DNA of 64,000 bases from Liolophura sinensis (GCF_032854445.1 NC_088307.1:21218017-21282016), one strand, 5' to 3'; shown: positions 1 through 12,345, counted from the first letter of the stretch. Numbers and translations: made by a program. Notes: generated by a model from the sequence alone, not told the origin.

Positions 1-420
1 CTTTTAGAAAGTGTTTATTGTCTCTTTACTTGTTTCCATCCTAGAGAACATTCTCTTTCACAACAGCTAGCGGGAAAGCGTAAGAGAGGAGAGAAATAAT
101 TTGGAGGAAACAGTCGTAGTTTTGCCAGGTTCCTGGCCAAAGGTGAAGTTGAGATCTCAGATTGCATTGGCTCTCGAATTAATTTCGGTAAGGAGTCTGA
201 GAAACATATACGCCGAATGTAATTATGATAAATATATTATAAAAGACATATCATATCGACACATAAATGGATGGACGAGAAGATTACTACAGTTGTTCTT
301 ACCATGCTTATTGCAACAGTTATGTCCAGTTTTTAGTTGTATATATCGTGCAGACAAAGTTTATGAGTCATCGCCCGAAGCCTTCCCTTTGGCAGATTCT
401 TTACGACTTTGAAATTCTTT
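1..420. other. no gene recognised
   Basis: A 103-codon open frame covers 101-412 on the plus strand, but it begins with TTG, has no recognisable domain and no convincing splice sites. I see nothing else supportable here. Confidence 0.5.
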
Positions 421-605
421 GATTTCATGATCTTTTACGCCGTTCTCAAGAATATTTCATATATTAGACGGTGGCCAGCATTATGGTGAGAGGAAACCGG
501 TAAGAAACTCATAAGAATACCCACGGCAATTCTATGTACATCAGCGGAATGTTGTATGGGTTGGGCTTGAACTCATGGCGACCGTGGCCAAAGGGCCCTG
601 AATCA
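421..605 (-). repeat. SINE-A, diverged fragments
   Basis: Two pieces of the window's commonest SINE lie here: the 3' part (TTTTACGCCGTTCTCAAGAA, then GGCCAGCATTATGGTGAGAG) and, after diverged sequence, a remnant of the B-box side (cttgaactcatggcgaccg). The tRNA-like head would be on the minus strand. Old and broken. Confidence 0.6.
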
Positions 606-717
606 ATATCCTGGGCTAGCATGCTCATCACTCGGCCAGGAGCACCGATATATGTAGTACTTCGTAAACAGTAACAATAGCGGCAATGTCTCATTTCGCT
701 GAACCCAGGGCTAGGGG

Positions 718-955
718 GCTGTATATTCATCGTGTTGAACAAGATCGATATGGTGGATATATGAATAGTTGGGGTCAAAGATAAACTCAGATATATATTT
801 TGATCACTCACTACTTATATACTAGAAAAGCACACGATTTGGATACTGATTTCAGTCAATCGCCTAGAGCATTCCATGCGTCTTTCCATGATAACCGAAA
901 ACCGTTGACTGCTTCACTTGGCACGATTCCGTCCTAATTTCGTACTTATTATATT
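718..955. repeat. dispersed repeat shared with 15.73 kb and 19.84 kb
   Basis: The block around gttgaacaagatcg, ggatatatgaa and gatatatatttt recurs with moderate divergence at 15726-15960 and 19835-20070. This is an interspersed repeat of unknown class. No coding capacity or terminal repeats were recognised. Confidence 0.5.
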
Positions 956-1042
956 TTCTTACTTCTTTGGTGGTTTGTGTTAAATGTCGTTGTGGGAACT
1001 GGCCTTGCAAATTGACCTGGAACATCCAATTTGGTTGACGCC

Positions 1043-1351
1043 TGGTGTGTGAATGCTTTAAGGTTGTACCTAACAATTTTTCCCTCATATTACGACGAAG
1101 GAATCTTTATGTAATGTGCCTCCTTGTTGCAGGAAGGATTTCCACCGTTCTTTTATTTAGTGCCACGGAGACGCCTCACCGATGGCAAGTGAGACGCCCT
1201 GCCCGAGCCATTATACTGATACGGGTCAACCGCCAAGCGAGGAAGTTACAACTTCCTCTTTTAAGCTCTTAGGTGTGACCCGCCCCAGGAATGATCCTGG
1301 GTCTACCGCTCCCGAAGCGGGCGCTCTACCAACTGTGCTATAGGGGCCGGT
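1043..1351 (-). repeat. SINE-B, tRNA(Pro)-like head, near full length
   Basis: Reading the minus strand, the head has the arm CCGC-TTCGGGA-GCGG (7-nt anticodon-like loop, CGG) and a B-box-like GATCATTCCTGGGGCGGGTC, followed by a tRNA-unrelated body and a tail region. The head resembles tRNA-Pro, which is inference from the loop. An internal block of about 30 bp present in the 24.0 kb copy is missing. It is a transposon-derived pseudo-tRNA, not a tRNA gene. Confidence 0.8.
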
Positions 1352-2458
1352 CGCACAACATGTTTACATGTACCTTGTTCAGAGTCCATGAACCAGCTAA
1401 CAGACTTGTCCGGGTTGGTGGCAGTGTCCGGGCAGACCCCAGTCTGACACTGACAAAATACACCCTGGTCTGGGGTGTGGGGCAACAGGGCACCCACGGG
1501 CCTGATCACGTGACGGCATGGCTCGTCTGCTTCACAAAAAGCTGCCTGGAGGAGAGAAAGTAGAAATGGTTTTTTTGTGAGTTTTGAACTGCTCCTGTGC
1601 CCCATTCAAGACATTATACACTGGCAGTAAAATAGTTACGAAACAGTAACAAAAACATATTATATAAGTAAGTAAATCTTATAAATCTGTAAGATATATA
1701 CCTGTCTAAAATATTAAATATTAACCTCTGATGCATTTTATCAATAATTTGCTTAAATTAAAGAGATTAGAGAGCAGTCTGAATATACGTGAATCTAAAA
1801 TCGGATTTGAATGGATTCCATCGAGAAAAAGTCCCGTGAGACAGAATACGGTTAGATTCTGTGAAACACCATCGTGACATGATCGAAGGAATGTTCAAAG
1901 AGACGTTAAATACCATACAAACAGAGAAACAGACGATAAATGAGCCCTGTATAAACCAGTGATCCAAATGATCATAATTTTATACATATGTTTGATGTAC
2001 TGTGGACAGAAAATTCAAAATAAGGCTCTAGTATTGAGAAAAATTATTTTGGTAAACATCTTGTAATTCAGCTTAGGGTGCGTGCCATCCTCGGGCTGTA
2101 CAACATGGTCAGTCCATGTTGTTTAAACATTATATCTCTACAATGCAAAGATCACTTATTTACTCACTTTTGAACTTATCTACTTGTTTGTTTATTTATT
2201 TGGGTACAAATTTATTTTACCGGTGTTTACCCGCAGGACTAAAAACATTTTTCACTTGTACATTTACTGCGATTAAGTCTATGGGTGGAGTTTTTAAAGG
2301 TGAACACCGTCATGAATAAATCTGAATATTTATGAATAAATGTCATGAATTTTCTATTTTCTGATCATCTTTATGTATACATGTAGGTACTATACAGTAT
2401 TATGGCATCTTCGTAGCATAAACTGTCACCGAACAGTGGATTTTGATTTCTTTATTTT
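1352..2458. other. no gene recognised
   Basis: A-T-rich sequence without a supportable ORF, RNA gene or clear repeat. Short open frames (for example 2116-2319) lack domains. Confidence 0.5.
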
Positions 2459-2640
2459 TGAGTGAGTGAGTGCTTGGGATTTAACGTCCTACTCAACAAT
2501 TTTTCAGTCATATGACGAAGAAGGAATCCTTAGGGTGTATGTGATGTGCCTCCTTGTTGCAGAATGGATTTCCACCGCTCTTTTATCTAGTGCTGCTTCA
2601 CTGAGATGACTTGCCGAAGGCAAGTAAATCGCCCTCTTTC
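2459..2640 (-). repeat. SINE-B, head-truncated copy
   Basis: Begins with the family tail (gagtgagtgagtgcttggga), runs through the body (gatttccaccgctcttttat, then ggcaagtaaatcgccct) and stops before the tRNA-like head. Such 5' truncation is typical of LINE-mobilised SINEs. Confidence 0.8.
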
Positions 2641-3076
2641 TTATTTAAGTCTGATGCATGTTGAAATATCTGAGCTATATCGTTAATCGATGAGTGCAAT
2701 ACTGGTTAGCAAATTTTAAAAATTTCGTATCATAGAAGTCAAGAATAATTGTCAAAAGTGGCCATGAAAGTCAGAAATGCCATGAATATTTATTTTTAAA
2801 TATCTGTGGCAACCTGAATAATAAATGACAAATCTCTCGACCTAACGCCGCTAATAACAGAGCTGGAAGTTTGGTCAGCGACATCACTGGTCTGTCGGCT
2901 CTGCATGAAGCAAGAATGACGTTTAATTTAACGGTGCCAATGTTGGATCTATGAAACCATGTGCTGTATTAACTTAAATCTGTATTAACTTGTATGCTTT
3001 TCCTCATTCACAACCAATAAAGTAGTAAGTTCATCAACCCTAAACTCAATAGCCAAAGTCAAATTCCCTAAAACCA

Positions 3077-3295
3077 GGGGCCAATTCCACAAAAGCCATT
3101 TCTGATCGTAGTCAAAATTTAGAACCTCTTTACAATGTTTAGTTTTTGGTCTTCGAAGTAGAAATTTGGAAACTTTTGCAGTTAGATTACACTGATTAAT
3201 TGCACAGAATATTAATTTCTAAAGCCGAAAAATAAGCTTTAAGATCGTATTTCAATTTTTTACTCAAGTCAGAAATGGCTTTGTGAAATTGGTTT
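3077..3295. mobile_element. MITE-like foldback element
   Basis: The left end (ggccaattccacaaaagcca tttctga) is matched in inverse by the right end (tcagaaatggctttgtgaaattgg, read backwards), giving terminal inverted repeats of about 25 bp around about 160 bp of A-T-rich sequence. No coding capacity. One end of a related element is seen at 34392-34460. Confidence 0.7.
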
Positions 3296-3299
3296 TATT

Positions 3300-6200
3300 A
3301 ATAACATCAGCGTAACCATCTTTTGGTCACACTCTGTTCTCGTCGCATTACATAGTAGGCCTACTGTTAACGTGGCATTGTATAGCAAATATACATAGTT
3401 TAGTATAAGTATACACAGCTATAGGTGTTAAGAACAGTAATTACTTTCACGGGTGCTGGGACAAACTGTATACTATATACATAAGAATTATTTATAGCCA
3501 CTGGTTAAGTGAGAGGTGAACTCTAGGGGAATTCTAGTCCCCATCTGATGTTGATGAACTCAAGATGCCCCGCTATGAAGTCGGTTATCTATGACTACCT
3601 TCAGGTTTATACGTGTATGTTGGCTAAGGTGATGATGCTTACCAGAGTTTCTAGTGCACCGAATGCCGCAAACACCAACAACCGTACAACAGCGATGTTC
3701 GGCCGATGAACCATCTTCTATATGACAGGTCACCACGCCCGGGAACTACAAGTAAACAAGTCCAGTTTGCGCATGGATGAACAGGTTCTTTGCTCAGCTC
3801 AAACCGCCATGTAAGAAATGAATTCCACTCAGGACGATCTCGCACAGAAAGTATTTGAATGAAATTATCTTCAGTAACGTAATAATGGCTCCGCTAAAGA
3901 AGACTTACACACTTGAGTTTTCCCGTGGTCATAAATGCGCATGTGCGCACTGAATAACTTCGCTAAGCAGAGATGAAGAAAAAAGAGAGAGAGAGATTGA
4001 GAGAGGAAAAGTTTTTCTCCGCACTAATGCGAATTCCAGCCAAGGGAAAGTATTGAGTTTCAGGAACCGATGAATTATGCGCCAGGAGGTTATGCGGAGG
4101 CCGCTTTCATCGTTATGAAAGCCATCCTCAATTACTTCCTCTTTGGAGTTGAGAGATGTTTACTTGTTCCACGCGCTAGAAGGTGTGCTCATAATACAGA
4201 ATACTCACAGGTACACATAAAAAGAACTCTGTGGGTGTCCTTAGGGAATGTGTTACACACATACAGACATCCACATACACATGCAGGTATGTTTATTTCC
4301 ATTGTCAGAAAATACGGTTTGTGATAAATATATATGTAATAGATTAGTTATATGAACTAAAAACTGTTCTGGACTATAATGGCTATATGCAGACGAATGT
4401 GTGCGTCATAGTTAATTTTGTGGTTTGTACTGAAAGCTTTTCCATTATAATTTTTATCAGGATTGACAATAATCCTTAAATATTCAATATTTAATATTTT
4501 TTAGGTTTACTGGTTTATAAACGAAAAACCGCTGTGCAAAATGAATCCCTGTAGCACCTTACAAACGTAAATTCTGGGAAATTAAATCATTTACTTATTT
4601 GATTGTTGTTTTACCCCGTTCTCAACGATATTCCACGTATACGACGGCGGCGTTTTGGAAATTGATCTTGCGATTTTTAACCCTGGGCGGTTAATACACC
4701 AATGTTCCTGTCGATGTCTTTAAATCTATTCAGTACAGATCGATGACTGCCCCTGAATCTTAGAATACATGAATTATAACTTGCTGGCACCTGCACACTT
4801 TAGGTGAAGGAAACAGGTTGTGACGCTTGGGATTCAATCGCTGTGTCACACTCGATGAGCCAGTTCAAACCCGTTCTTGGGCGAAGTGTTTCTGAATTTC
4901 TTGGCTCTTAATGTCCGTGGGGAATTTGGGACAGTACATTTTTGTTCTCCAGCTGGCACGATGGTTTTAATTAATACCGCGTATCACGCCGTTGTTTTAT
5001 TTGCTATATTAACCATTTCTTGATTCCTAACGAGGGTTTAATTAGACTGAAATATACACTCAACAAAAGCCTTATCTTTTTTCTTTTTTTCGGAGCTGTT
5101 GCATCCCTCAGCATGTAGGTTTTATGTTATACTTGTGCAATCTAAATAAAACGTGTTACATTGTTACATTGCTATAATAATAGCCGTGTAATGTTTACAA
5201 CAACATGGCTGTCCTCCCACTTCAACCCCATTAATTTATTAGTAATTGGAGAATAACTATACTGAAACGCCATGATAAATCTACGTGCATCTGCTGCATG
5301 TGACAGTTCAAAAGCCATAAGTCTAACCGAGTACAGTCTGAGTGGATAATTACAGGCAATCAACGAGTTTAACTGGAATGTTAATTTGTTGGGATTGTCA
5401 TTATTGAGGGGGAGTGCCAGGCAAGGGACGAGTCCCTTCCATGTACTAGCGTAAGGTGCATGACATAAAAGAAGTGGTGTGCCAAGCACAATTTTGCAAC
5501 GTACATATACCGCAAAAAGTTGATGTTGTCTTGCACGAGGGTCTCTCGGATAGTTAAGGGCCCATGTTAAAAGAGATAGCTGCCAGCATTTTGACCATGC
5601 GGTCTCTATGAAAAAAGAAGATGTCAAAATTTTGACTGACCGGTCTCTGTTAACAAATAGGATTTCAAAGATTTGACAGACAAGCCAGTATTAAATAATA
5701 GGCCGTCAGAAACTTTATCGAGCTGAGCTACTTAGGCTGCATAGCTGTTTGATGCTATTAGTAGCTTTCTGTGTACTCCAAATAAGTTTGTGTTGTCTTA
5801 CACTCGGGACCCTCGTTTTGCGAATTGACTATTTTAAAAGATAGTGGGTCCAATGTTAAAAGATAGAATGTAAAAAATGACTGACATACTCACTGACAGA
5901 CAGAACAACCGACTTACACAGACCATTTATTTATTTATTTGATTGGTCAGAATTATGGAAGCGGGGACCGGGCAGAGCGATCCGCAGGTTGCTGACAGAC
6001 GTGCACACGTACAATTTTCACTTGTATGATGACGGTAAGCTTCATGATTGGAGAAAAATGGCTTGTCTGGCGTTGTCTGGCACCGACCTTGGCAAGCTGC
6101 TTTTGACAACTTTTTCACGTAACGTACAAATATGCTGTCCATCTTACTGGAAGAGAAATGGACGGACCAACTTGTAACAAGCTGATGGTTTACTCCAAGC

Positions 6201-6361
6201 ACTCCGGGTACCTGTCAAATCTCCCAACTTAAAGCCCCCGCCTGGACTGCGATTGATTCAAGCCTGCTATCTCTTTGCTAAGCTGTAAGACCGGATAGGC
6301 GGCTTTGAAGGCAACAACGCCACACAATAGTATAAACTGGAAAAGGTGTTCACAAATAGTT
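3300..6361. other. no gene recognised; minor repeat fragments
   Basis: Contains a SINE-A scrap at 4598-4655 (ccgttctcaacgatattcca) and a diverged direct duplication around 5505-5640 and 5775-5890 (gttgtcttgca-cgaggg and gttaaaagagatag motifs). A 151-codon minus-strand frame at 5172-5627 starts with TTG and resembles nothing I know. Otherwise I see nothing. Confidence 0.45.
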
Positions 6362-6365
6362 TATG

Positions 6366-6622
6366 ATTTGATTTGATTGGTGTTTTACACAGTACTCAAG
6401 AATATTTCACTTATACGACGGCGTCCAGCATTATGGTGGGAGGAAACCGGGGCAGAGCCCGGGAGGAGACTCACGACCATCCGCAGGTTGCTGTAAGACC
6501 TTCCCACGTACGACCGGAGAGGAAGCCAGCATGAGCTGGACTTCAGCTCACGGACCGCATTGGTAGGAGATTCCTGGGTCTCAGGTTAGCTAGCGCGCTA
6601 ACCGACTGAGCCACGCAGGCCC
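6366..6622 (-). repeat. SINE-A, near full-length copy
   Basis: Minus-strand tRNA-like head: A box TGGCTCAGTCGGTTAGCGCG near 6595-6615 and a B-box region (cagctcatgctggcttcctc just beyond it), then the conserved body and the 3' end ACTCAAGAATATTTC. Flanks caaatagtttatg (6352-6364) and caaacagtttatg (6623-6635) look like a slightly diverged target-site duplication. Confidence 0.85.
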
Positions 6623-7886
6623 TCAAACAGTTTATGGTAGTCAAATAGTTTATTTCATGCAAAGTCAGATCAAACTCATTTGGCAATTGTCAGATAAAAA
6701 TCTTTTATTTCATGAGAATTTAAGGTATAAATTTTGTTGATAACTGTAGAATAATGAGAGTTAGAAACAGAAAGTGATCCATCCTCATTTTACTTACGAG
6801 GCCGTGACACAAGCTTTGGTGAACATTGACGAGAACAGAGCAAAAAAAAAAAAGAAACATCAGCAAATATCAAATAATACATAATTATAAAGCTTCAACC
6901 ATCGGCTAAAATTCAATGTCTACTCTAAAACACACTAAAACAATAGCAAAGTTTTCGTGTGTTATTCAAAACGCGCTCATTAAGGGGAATATAGATACAG
7001 AGTGACTGCCATGAACATAAACACATGTGCAAAAATATGACAATAGGTAATTAAATACATTTTGTGTTCTGGAATTCGTGTAAATAGATAATCATGATAA
7101 TAGGTCTGAAACTTCATTTGTAAATGAGACAGTTTGATGACAGGTGCAAATGTTGTATGTTATGGCTTTTTCAAACGTTAATCAAAGTACATTACTACAC
7201 GAATTATGCAAGCCAAACTTTTCCCTTGCCACTTAAAATAATTTAAAACAAAACAACCTACATATTTTTTAAAAATTATTTTAATTCAACAAAGATCGAC
7301 ATATCTTAGATGGTACTATCAGAGAAGTAGGTATATTTAGTTTTATCACAAGCCTAGAATGTACCGGTAACAACGAGCATGCTTAAAAAGTAGCAAAGCA
7401 CACGCCTGCTAGCCACACGTTAGTAGTAGATAAAATAATGCAGCGATGTTTGTTGCAATTTATTACACGTGACTGGTCTAGAATTACTCGAAATGCTGTA
7501 TTGTTATCACATTTAATGTACAGTCATATTAAGACAATGCAAAGGGACCAGGCATTGCTTAGTCCACCCGGCGATACTTAGTCCACCCGGTGATGTTTTA
7601 GTCCACCTGGCAGAATCCTGGTTTATACAAGAATACAATATAAATCCTCAATCAGTGTAGCATTGCGCGACCAACAATTACCAATAAATAAATGACAGTG
7701 TTCATGTATTTTAATATATACACTCAATGGTACATATAAATGGAAAAACATTGTGTGTGTCCGGGAGACAGCCTATGTGTACGTGCATACAAAACATGAT
7801 GGTTAACACTGGTAAATATGAAACGTATCAAATGTATCTCTTGTTGACGTGACTAGTAACCACATTTATGTATAAAATATCGTAAA
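6623..7886. other. no gene; sequence downstream of the minus-strand Cys-rich gene
   Basis: A-T-rich noncoding sequence containing the 7196-7345 repeat and a short triplicated motif at 7558-7611 (tagtccacccggcgat, repeated three times at about 19-21 bp). Confidence 0.5.
7196..7345. repeat. 150-bp repeat, partner of 9317-9466
   Basis: Shares about 150 bp with 9317-9466 (gaattatg-aagccaaactt, aattcaaca-agatcgacat, atcagagaagtaggtatatt), in the same orientation and about 2.1 kb apart. The two flank the last two exons of the minus-strand gene, so unequal recombination between them would remove those exons. Confidence 0.75.
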
Positions 7887-7892
7887 TTTATT
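7887..7892 (-). terminator. candidate poly(A) signal of the Cys-rich gene
   Basis: AATAAA on the minus strand about 240 nt past the stop codon at 8133-8135. It is placed as expected for the 3' end, but the hexamer is common in A-T-rich DNA. Confidence 0.4.
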
Positions 7893-8132
7893 TCATATAA
7901 AAAGTGGGTCATTCACTTGGAAATTAATACTGGTAGTTCGGATTTATACTTGTGGTTTGTGGCTTTATGATTTTGTATTGCGATAAGGGGCCGAGCGAAA
8001 GACTTGGCGAGCTTGGTTTCCTGTACAATAATGTCTCAGCCAATCCAAACCTGAGCAAAAGATTTCAGCCGGAAGGAACTCATGGGCACAACCGGAAGAA
8101 TTTGAAGTCCGTCAAACACTTTTCGAACAGGT

Positions 8133-8321
8133 TCACAGCCTTCGGCAATATCCGGAAATAGGTTCGTTACCGGAAGAATTTCTTAGGTCATCGGGGTCAA
8201 CGGTACACCGGAAGTCTTCTGGGCATTCGCATGAGTACTCCCAACTCTCTGAACGAGAGTTTTTTGCTCGGTTGAGTGTCATACACTGGTGAGGCTCACT
8301 ACGGTTTACATCACATGTTGG
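8133..8321 (-). CDS. terminal exon of secreted Cys-rich protein
   Basis: Last coding exon of an unidentified minus-strand gene. The acceptor is strong (TTGTACTTTCAG then CCAACATG), and the frame is open from the exon's first base (phase 0) for 62 codons to TGA at 8133-8135. Cysteines lie at residues 3, 13, 31, 33, 39 and 59 of the exon: C-x9-C-x17-C-x-C-x5-C-x19-C. The PTC start, C-x-C-x5-C core and final Y-C match the exon at 13210-13405 (17360-17555) plus the first Cys of the 8728 exon, so this is a second copy of the same six-Cys module. It joins in phase 0 to the exon at 8728-8942. Function unknown. Cys density and a possible signal-peptide exon upstream suggest secretion. I do not recognise the family. 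Confidence 0.7.
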   Translation of the reverse strand, partial: PTCDVNRSEPHQCMTLNRAKNSRSESWEYSCECPEDFRCTVDPDDLRNSSGNEPISGYCRRL

Positions 8322-8727
8322 CTGAAAGTACAATGTAAAACATAATTTGAAATCTTGTGCAGTCCATTTTATTTGATTGGTGTTTTACGCCGTGTTCAGT
8401 CCATAAAAGAAGATATATATCAGAGTACGCTATGGAACTGCAGTTTAAAGGGACTTCGGCTTTGGTATGAACTTTTTAATTACTGGTTATTCAACGTAGC
8501 TTCCTTAACCACCTGGCTTACGTGTCGAGGCACTTATACTCAAGTAACAACTGAATAGGTTGAAATCTAAGTCCCATGAAGACCCTAATTTCAAAATATA
8601 ATCAATTCAAAATTATTACTTAGTACAAATTTCATCCTGTCCTTTTTGGTAAATCAATTTTTTTAAAAATGATTTTTCAACAAATAGGCCTACAGCGATA
8701 ATTTGCAATAATCTATATGCCTTTTAC

Positions 8728-8942
8728 CATAGAACACACGAAGTCATGTCTTCGTCTAAATCCGGAAACGACAGTTTTGGCTAGATGCAGGGGCTCGCTC
8801 GTATTACACCGACAGTTTTTGGCCTCTAATTCCACGGGTAGAAGACCGGTTCCGCCAAGGGAGGCAACTATTTCGTTGTCAGTGCATGACCGTTCTTCGA
8901 CGACCTGTTCACAAAATTTATACTGAACGCTCGTCTGACGCC
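8728..8942 (-). CDS. internal exon of secreted Cys-rich protein (QYKFC module)
   Basis: A strong acceptor (CACCTTTTCTTCCAG) starts the exon at 8942. Two bases complete a split codon (phase 1), then 71 codons run to a donor ATG|GTAAAA, leaving phase 0. Cysteines are at exon residues 10, 19, 43, 45 and 69. QYKFC near the start supplies the last Cys of the preceding module; the remaining four (C-x23-C-x-C-x23-C) form a second kind of module. The exon continues open for only two codons into the intron before a stop, so the donor matters. Phases match both neighbours: the exon at 13210/17360 ends in phase 1 and 8133-8321 begins in phase 0. This agreement is the best evidence that the exons belong to one gene. 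Confidence 0.7.
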
Positions 8943-9056
8943 CTGGAAGAAAAGGTGACATAGGTGTAAGTATGGGGTAGATTTTTATCAGTGTTGCGTA
9001 TAGTTTGATATATGAACGAGTTCGTTAAATTGGATGGAATGATCTTATTAAGGTGT

Positions 9057-9186
9057 CCTGGGGCCCGTTCTACAGCGTAAATTTGCGCAGGCGTAACTGC
9101 CATGGTAACCAATACTGATGGGATATGTTGCCGCCACAGCTGCACCTGTCGTACATTTACACAGACTTTGTAGAACGGGACCCTGG
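9057..9186. mobile_element. MITE-like foldback, 130 bp
   Basis: The left end cctggggcccgttctacag is matched in inverse by the right end (ttgtagaacgggaccctgg). The terminal inverted repeats are about 19 bp with few mismatches. It lies in an intron of the minus-strand gene. The GGGCC-x-TTTCACA/TTCTACA ends resemble the elements at 13759 and 3077. Confidence 0.75.
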
Positions 9187-10439
9187 ATTGTACGCTCTGA
9201 GCTTCCCTATCCACATTCATAACAGTAATTAACTTTGACCTTGACCGGGAAGGCATGAGTGTTTTCTGTTCTAAAAACAAGGATTAATTGAATAACTTTA
9301 TTTTCCCCTGTTTCACCGCATGAATTATGTAAGCCAAACTTTTCCCCTGCCATTTAAAATGATTAAAAAAAAACATACTTATTTTTTCAAAATTATTTTA
9401 ATTCAACAGAGATCGACATATCTTAGATAGTACCATCAGAGAAGTAGGTATATTTAGTTTAGTCATTCGCCAGAGGGTGTTTCTCGTCCCCAGCGGACCC
9501 GCATACACCATCTGGTTTGGTTTCCAGGCATCACGGGATAACAGGGTAATACGTGTAACTCTCGTGACAGGTTTTGCCACATCAGGGCCTGACGATACTT
9601 ATTATGTAATTAATTGAGTAACATTATCAGGCTTCGTTACAAGGTCGTAGACATCCTATAGCAGCTACTGCGATCAAATATGTCAGAAACGGTCATGACT
9701 TCAGGGCGTTTTTTTTTATGTGGTCTTTACTTTGTAATCTTTGGGACCACAATAAGCCGTGGCTTATACTGTGACCTATTTGGTGAATACAACAATTTGA
9801 CAGATGAATAACTGTGTGTGTGTATATGTATACAATGTAATCAGGCTAGCGAATTACATGTGCAAGACAAAGTGCTTTTGGTGGGAACGTGCAGTCCGGA
9901 ATGGGCTACATATCAACAGTTTAAAATGGTTTATATAATATAGACACGTGCTTGAATAAATAGGAACATCGACAGATATCTAGGAACAATATGTTGAAAA
10001 ATATCCCAAAATTATACAGCTGAATATGCAAATAGGATTACAGATGTTTTTGTCTCTTGGAGTAAAGCCTGAGACTGATGATATAAATACACACTGCTTA
10101 ATTGATTAAATATCCGGCTCTGATTCATAATGCAACCCACATGTTGCATAATTATTTTATATTTTGCCGGAAATGTGTTGTCCCCAAAAGGTAACGTAAC
10201 AGGCGTAATAACACCTGTATAACCCGACGCCGTAACAGCATCCATTAGTTTTACCCTCTGTGTATCATACGGATGACATTTTTAACAGGTAATGTTCAGC
10301 ATTTTCATACTTGTGGCCCACAAGCACATTTTGGAGAATCAGAAAGGAAGTGGTCAAATAGATCGCCATTGAGTCGGCAAATTCAAAGTCGGCATATTAA
10401 AATGTTTGTCAATCTAGATACTGAGTAGTATCATGGAGG
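9187..10439. other. intron sequence; repeat at 9317-9466
   Basis: Holds the second copy of the 150-bp repeat (9317-9466). A 60-codon minus-strand frame at 9398-9580 overlaps it and has no recognised domain. Nothing else is supported. Confidence 0.45.
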
Positions 10440-11810
10440 TGGTTTTGTCGACTGAAACAATAAATTAAGCTTAGATTTAAAATGGGCTGGATTACTGAGT
10501 TGTTTCACATCAGGGGGAGAGCATTCCAATCTCTAACAGGGCTAGGGAAGAATGAATTTCTGAAGTGTTATGTTCAGCAGAAGAAAGGGGGTAATTGCTC
10601 CAACAAGAGCGCAACGGACAGGGATTTCTATTTGAAGTCTGAGATAAGACGATTCAGAACATGAGATGGTATTTTATGGAAAAGTGTAAGTCTGTGAACG
10701 AGATGCCTTTCTGCTAAAGGCAAGAACCCAGATTCCTCATATAACAGTGCCGTTGTACTTCTTCTTGTAAGACCAGTTATAGTTCTCATGAAGCTTCTTT
10801 TGAAGCATTTCAATTCGATTTATTTGTTGTTCCGTGAGGTTATCCCAGACTACATCAGCATACTCAAGGGAAGGTCTAAGAAAGGTTTTATACATAATTT
10901 CTAAACTTTTCCTGTCCAGTATGTATTTAAGACTTCTAAAGATTCCTGTCTTTTTACATGAACCAGAAATAATACTGTCGATGTGCTCGTCCCAAGTGTC
11001 ATTTTCTGATAGCGTCAGACCCAGATGATTAAGGGACGGGGATGTTTTAATTGTGACTGAGTTGAGGGTAGGGGTTAGAATGGATGGTGTTTTGCGTCGG
11101 GACAAAAGTAAAGCATTTGTTTTGTATTCTGTAAATCCTTTTAAAGGCTATGAACAACAACGGGATCGTTGAGATTTTCCGATATTATATATAGGCACGT
11201 GTCGTCCGCAAACAAACGTAAGTTATTTATGATGTCTTCCGGTAGATCATTAATGCATATTAAGAACAATAGCGGCCCAAGGACCAAACCCTGGGGTATT
11301 CCCGCTTGTAGTGTGCTTATTTCTGATTGCTGGCCATTGATGACAGCCCGTTGAGTTCTGTTTGTGAGATAATCCTCACCCCAGTTTAATAAATTGCCTC
11401 GAATACCAACACTTTTAAGTTTGTATAATAAACCTTTATGCCAGATTTTGTCAAAAGCCTTTGAAATATCAAGAAAGACAAAGTATACTTCTTTCCCTTT
11501 ATCTCAGGAATTGACTATGTCTAAATATTTATCTAGCAGTTGAGTGACCGTTGATCTAGATGGGAGAAATCCCAGATGTACAGATGTTATTTCTCAAAAA
11601 CTGGAAAACATATTTGAACACAGCTCTTTCAAATACTTTACTTAAGCAGCTTAGTAGAGATATGGGCTTGTAATTTCTAAAATTGTGCATATTTCCTTTT
11701 TTGTGAATTGGAGTTACATTAGCAATTTTCCGTAACTTTGGGAATTTACCTACAGTGGGGGACATATTAAAATGGTGCCACAATACATGCGTGAGAATAT
11801 CCTTTCCTTA
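10440..11810 (-). pseudogene. decayed non-LTR retrotransposon reverse transcriptase
   Basis: Minus-strand fragments of one reverse transcriptase, in order: an N-terminal RT block with TPIHKKG and NYKPISLLSCLSKVFER (about 11600-11800); the central GIPQG-x-VLGPLLF and catalytic FADD (about 11180-11340); the thumb region LGLTLSENDTW and LRPSLEYADVVWDNL (10800-11100); LLYEESG and LTLFHKIP (10650-10800); and a terminal RDWNALP motif near 10530. These are typical of jockey/CR1-type LINEs. The frame shifts several times and has stops, for example TGA near 11505 and a shift near 10780, so it is dead. No endonuclease was seen upstream, fitting a 5'-truncated insertion in an intron of the minus-strand gene. 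Confidence 0.85.
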
Positions 11811-12075
11811 AACTAGATGTAACTTCAGGGCGTTGAGCTCTGGTTGGCTGGCTTCCATCGAGCATACTGCCCACACGTAATTTGTGTAAAACAGATATCA
11901 GATAGCAGAACGTACTGGAATACCCCTATGGGTGAATAACCCCTTGCCTGAGAATGTAATTATCAAGTAAAATAGGTATGGCATGGAATTGCCCCATTAC
12001 ATGTTAGAAGCCTAGTGCATCTGTCCACGTTCCCGGTTACGTGTAACCATTTTCCAGCTATCACATTGCCGTCGA

Positions 12076-12345
12076 TGCTCCAGTATTACTCTCTATGCTG
12101 TACGTCTACCACAGTGTCGTCGCTGCTCTGGTTTTACTCTCTATGCTGTACATCTATCACACCGTCGTCGCTGCTCTGGTCTTACTCTTTATGCTGTATG
12201 TCTATAAAACGGTCGGCGCGGCTATGGTTTTACTCTCTATGTTATACGTCTATCAAACGGTCGGCGCGGCTATGGATTAACTCTATGCTGTACGTCTATC
12301 ACATTGTCATCGATGCTTCACTTTTACTCTCTATGCTGTAGAATT
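12076..12345. repeat. 48-bp minisatellite, about 5.5 copies
   Basis: The unit contains tttactctctatgctgta, cgtctatcacac and gtcgtcgctgctctgg. Because 48 is a multiple of three, parallel frames stay open here. They are repeat artefacts rather than genes. Confidence 0.85.

Noticed and set aside
1290-1351. Possible tRNA genes in SINE heads (also 24.2, 46.3, 54.6 and 59.6 kb)
   Set aside because: Anticodon-like arm and B box are present, but acceptor stems do not pair and SINE bodies follow. These are pseudo-tRNA heads.
5172-5627. 151-codon minus-strand frame
   Set aside because: Begins with TTG, no domain, and a frame of this length is not surprising over 64 kb. No splice or poly(A) context.
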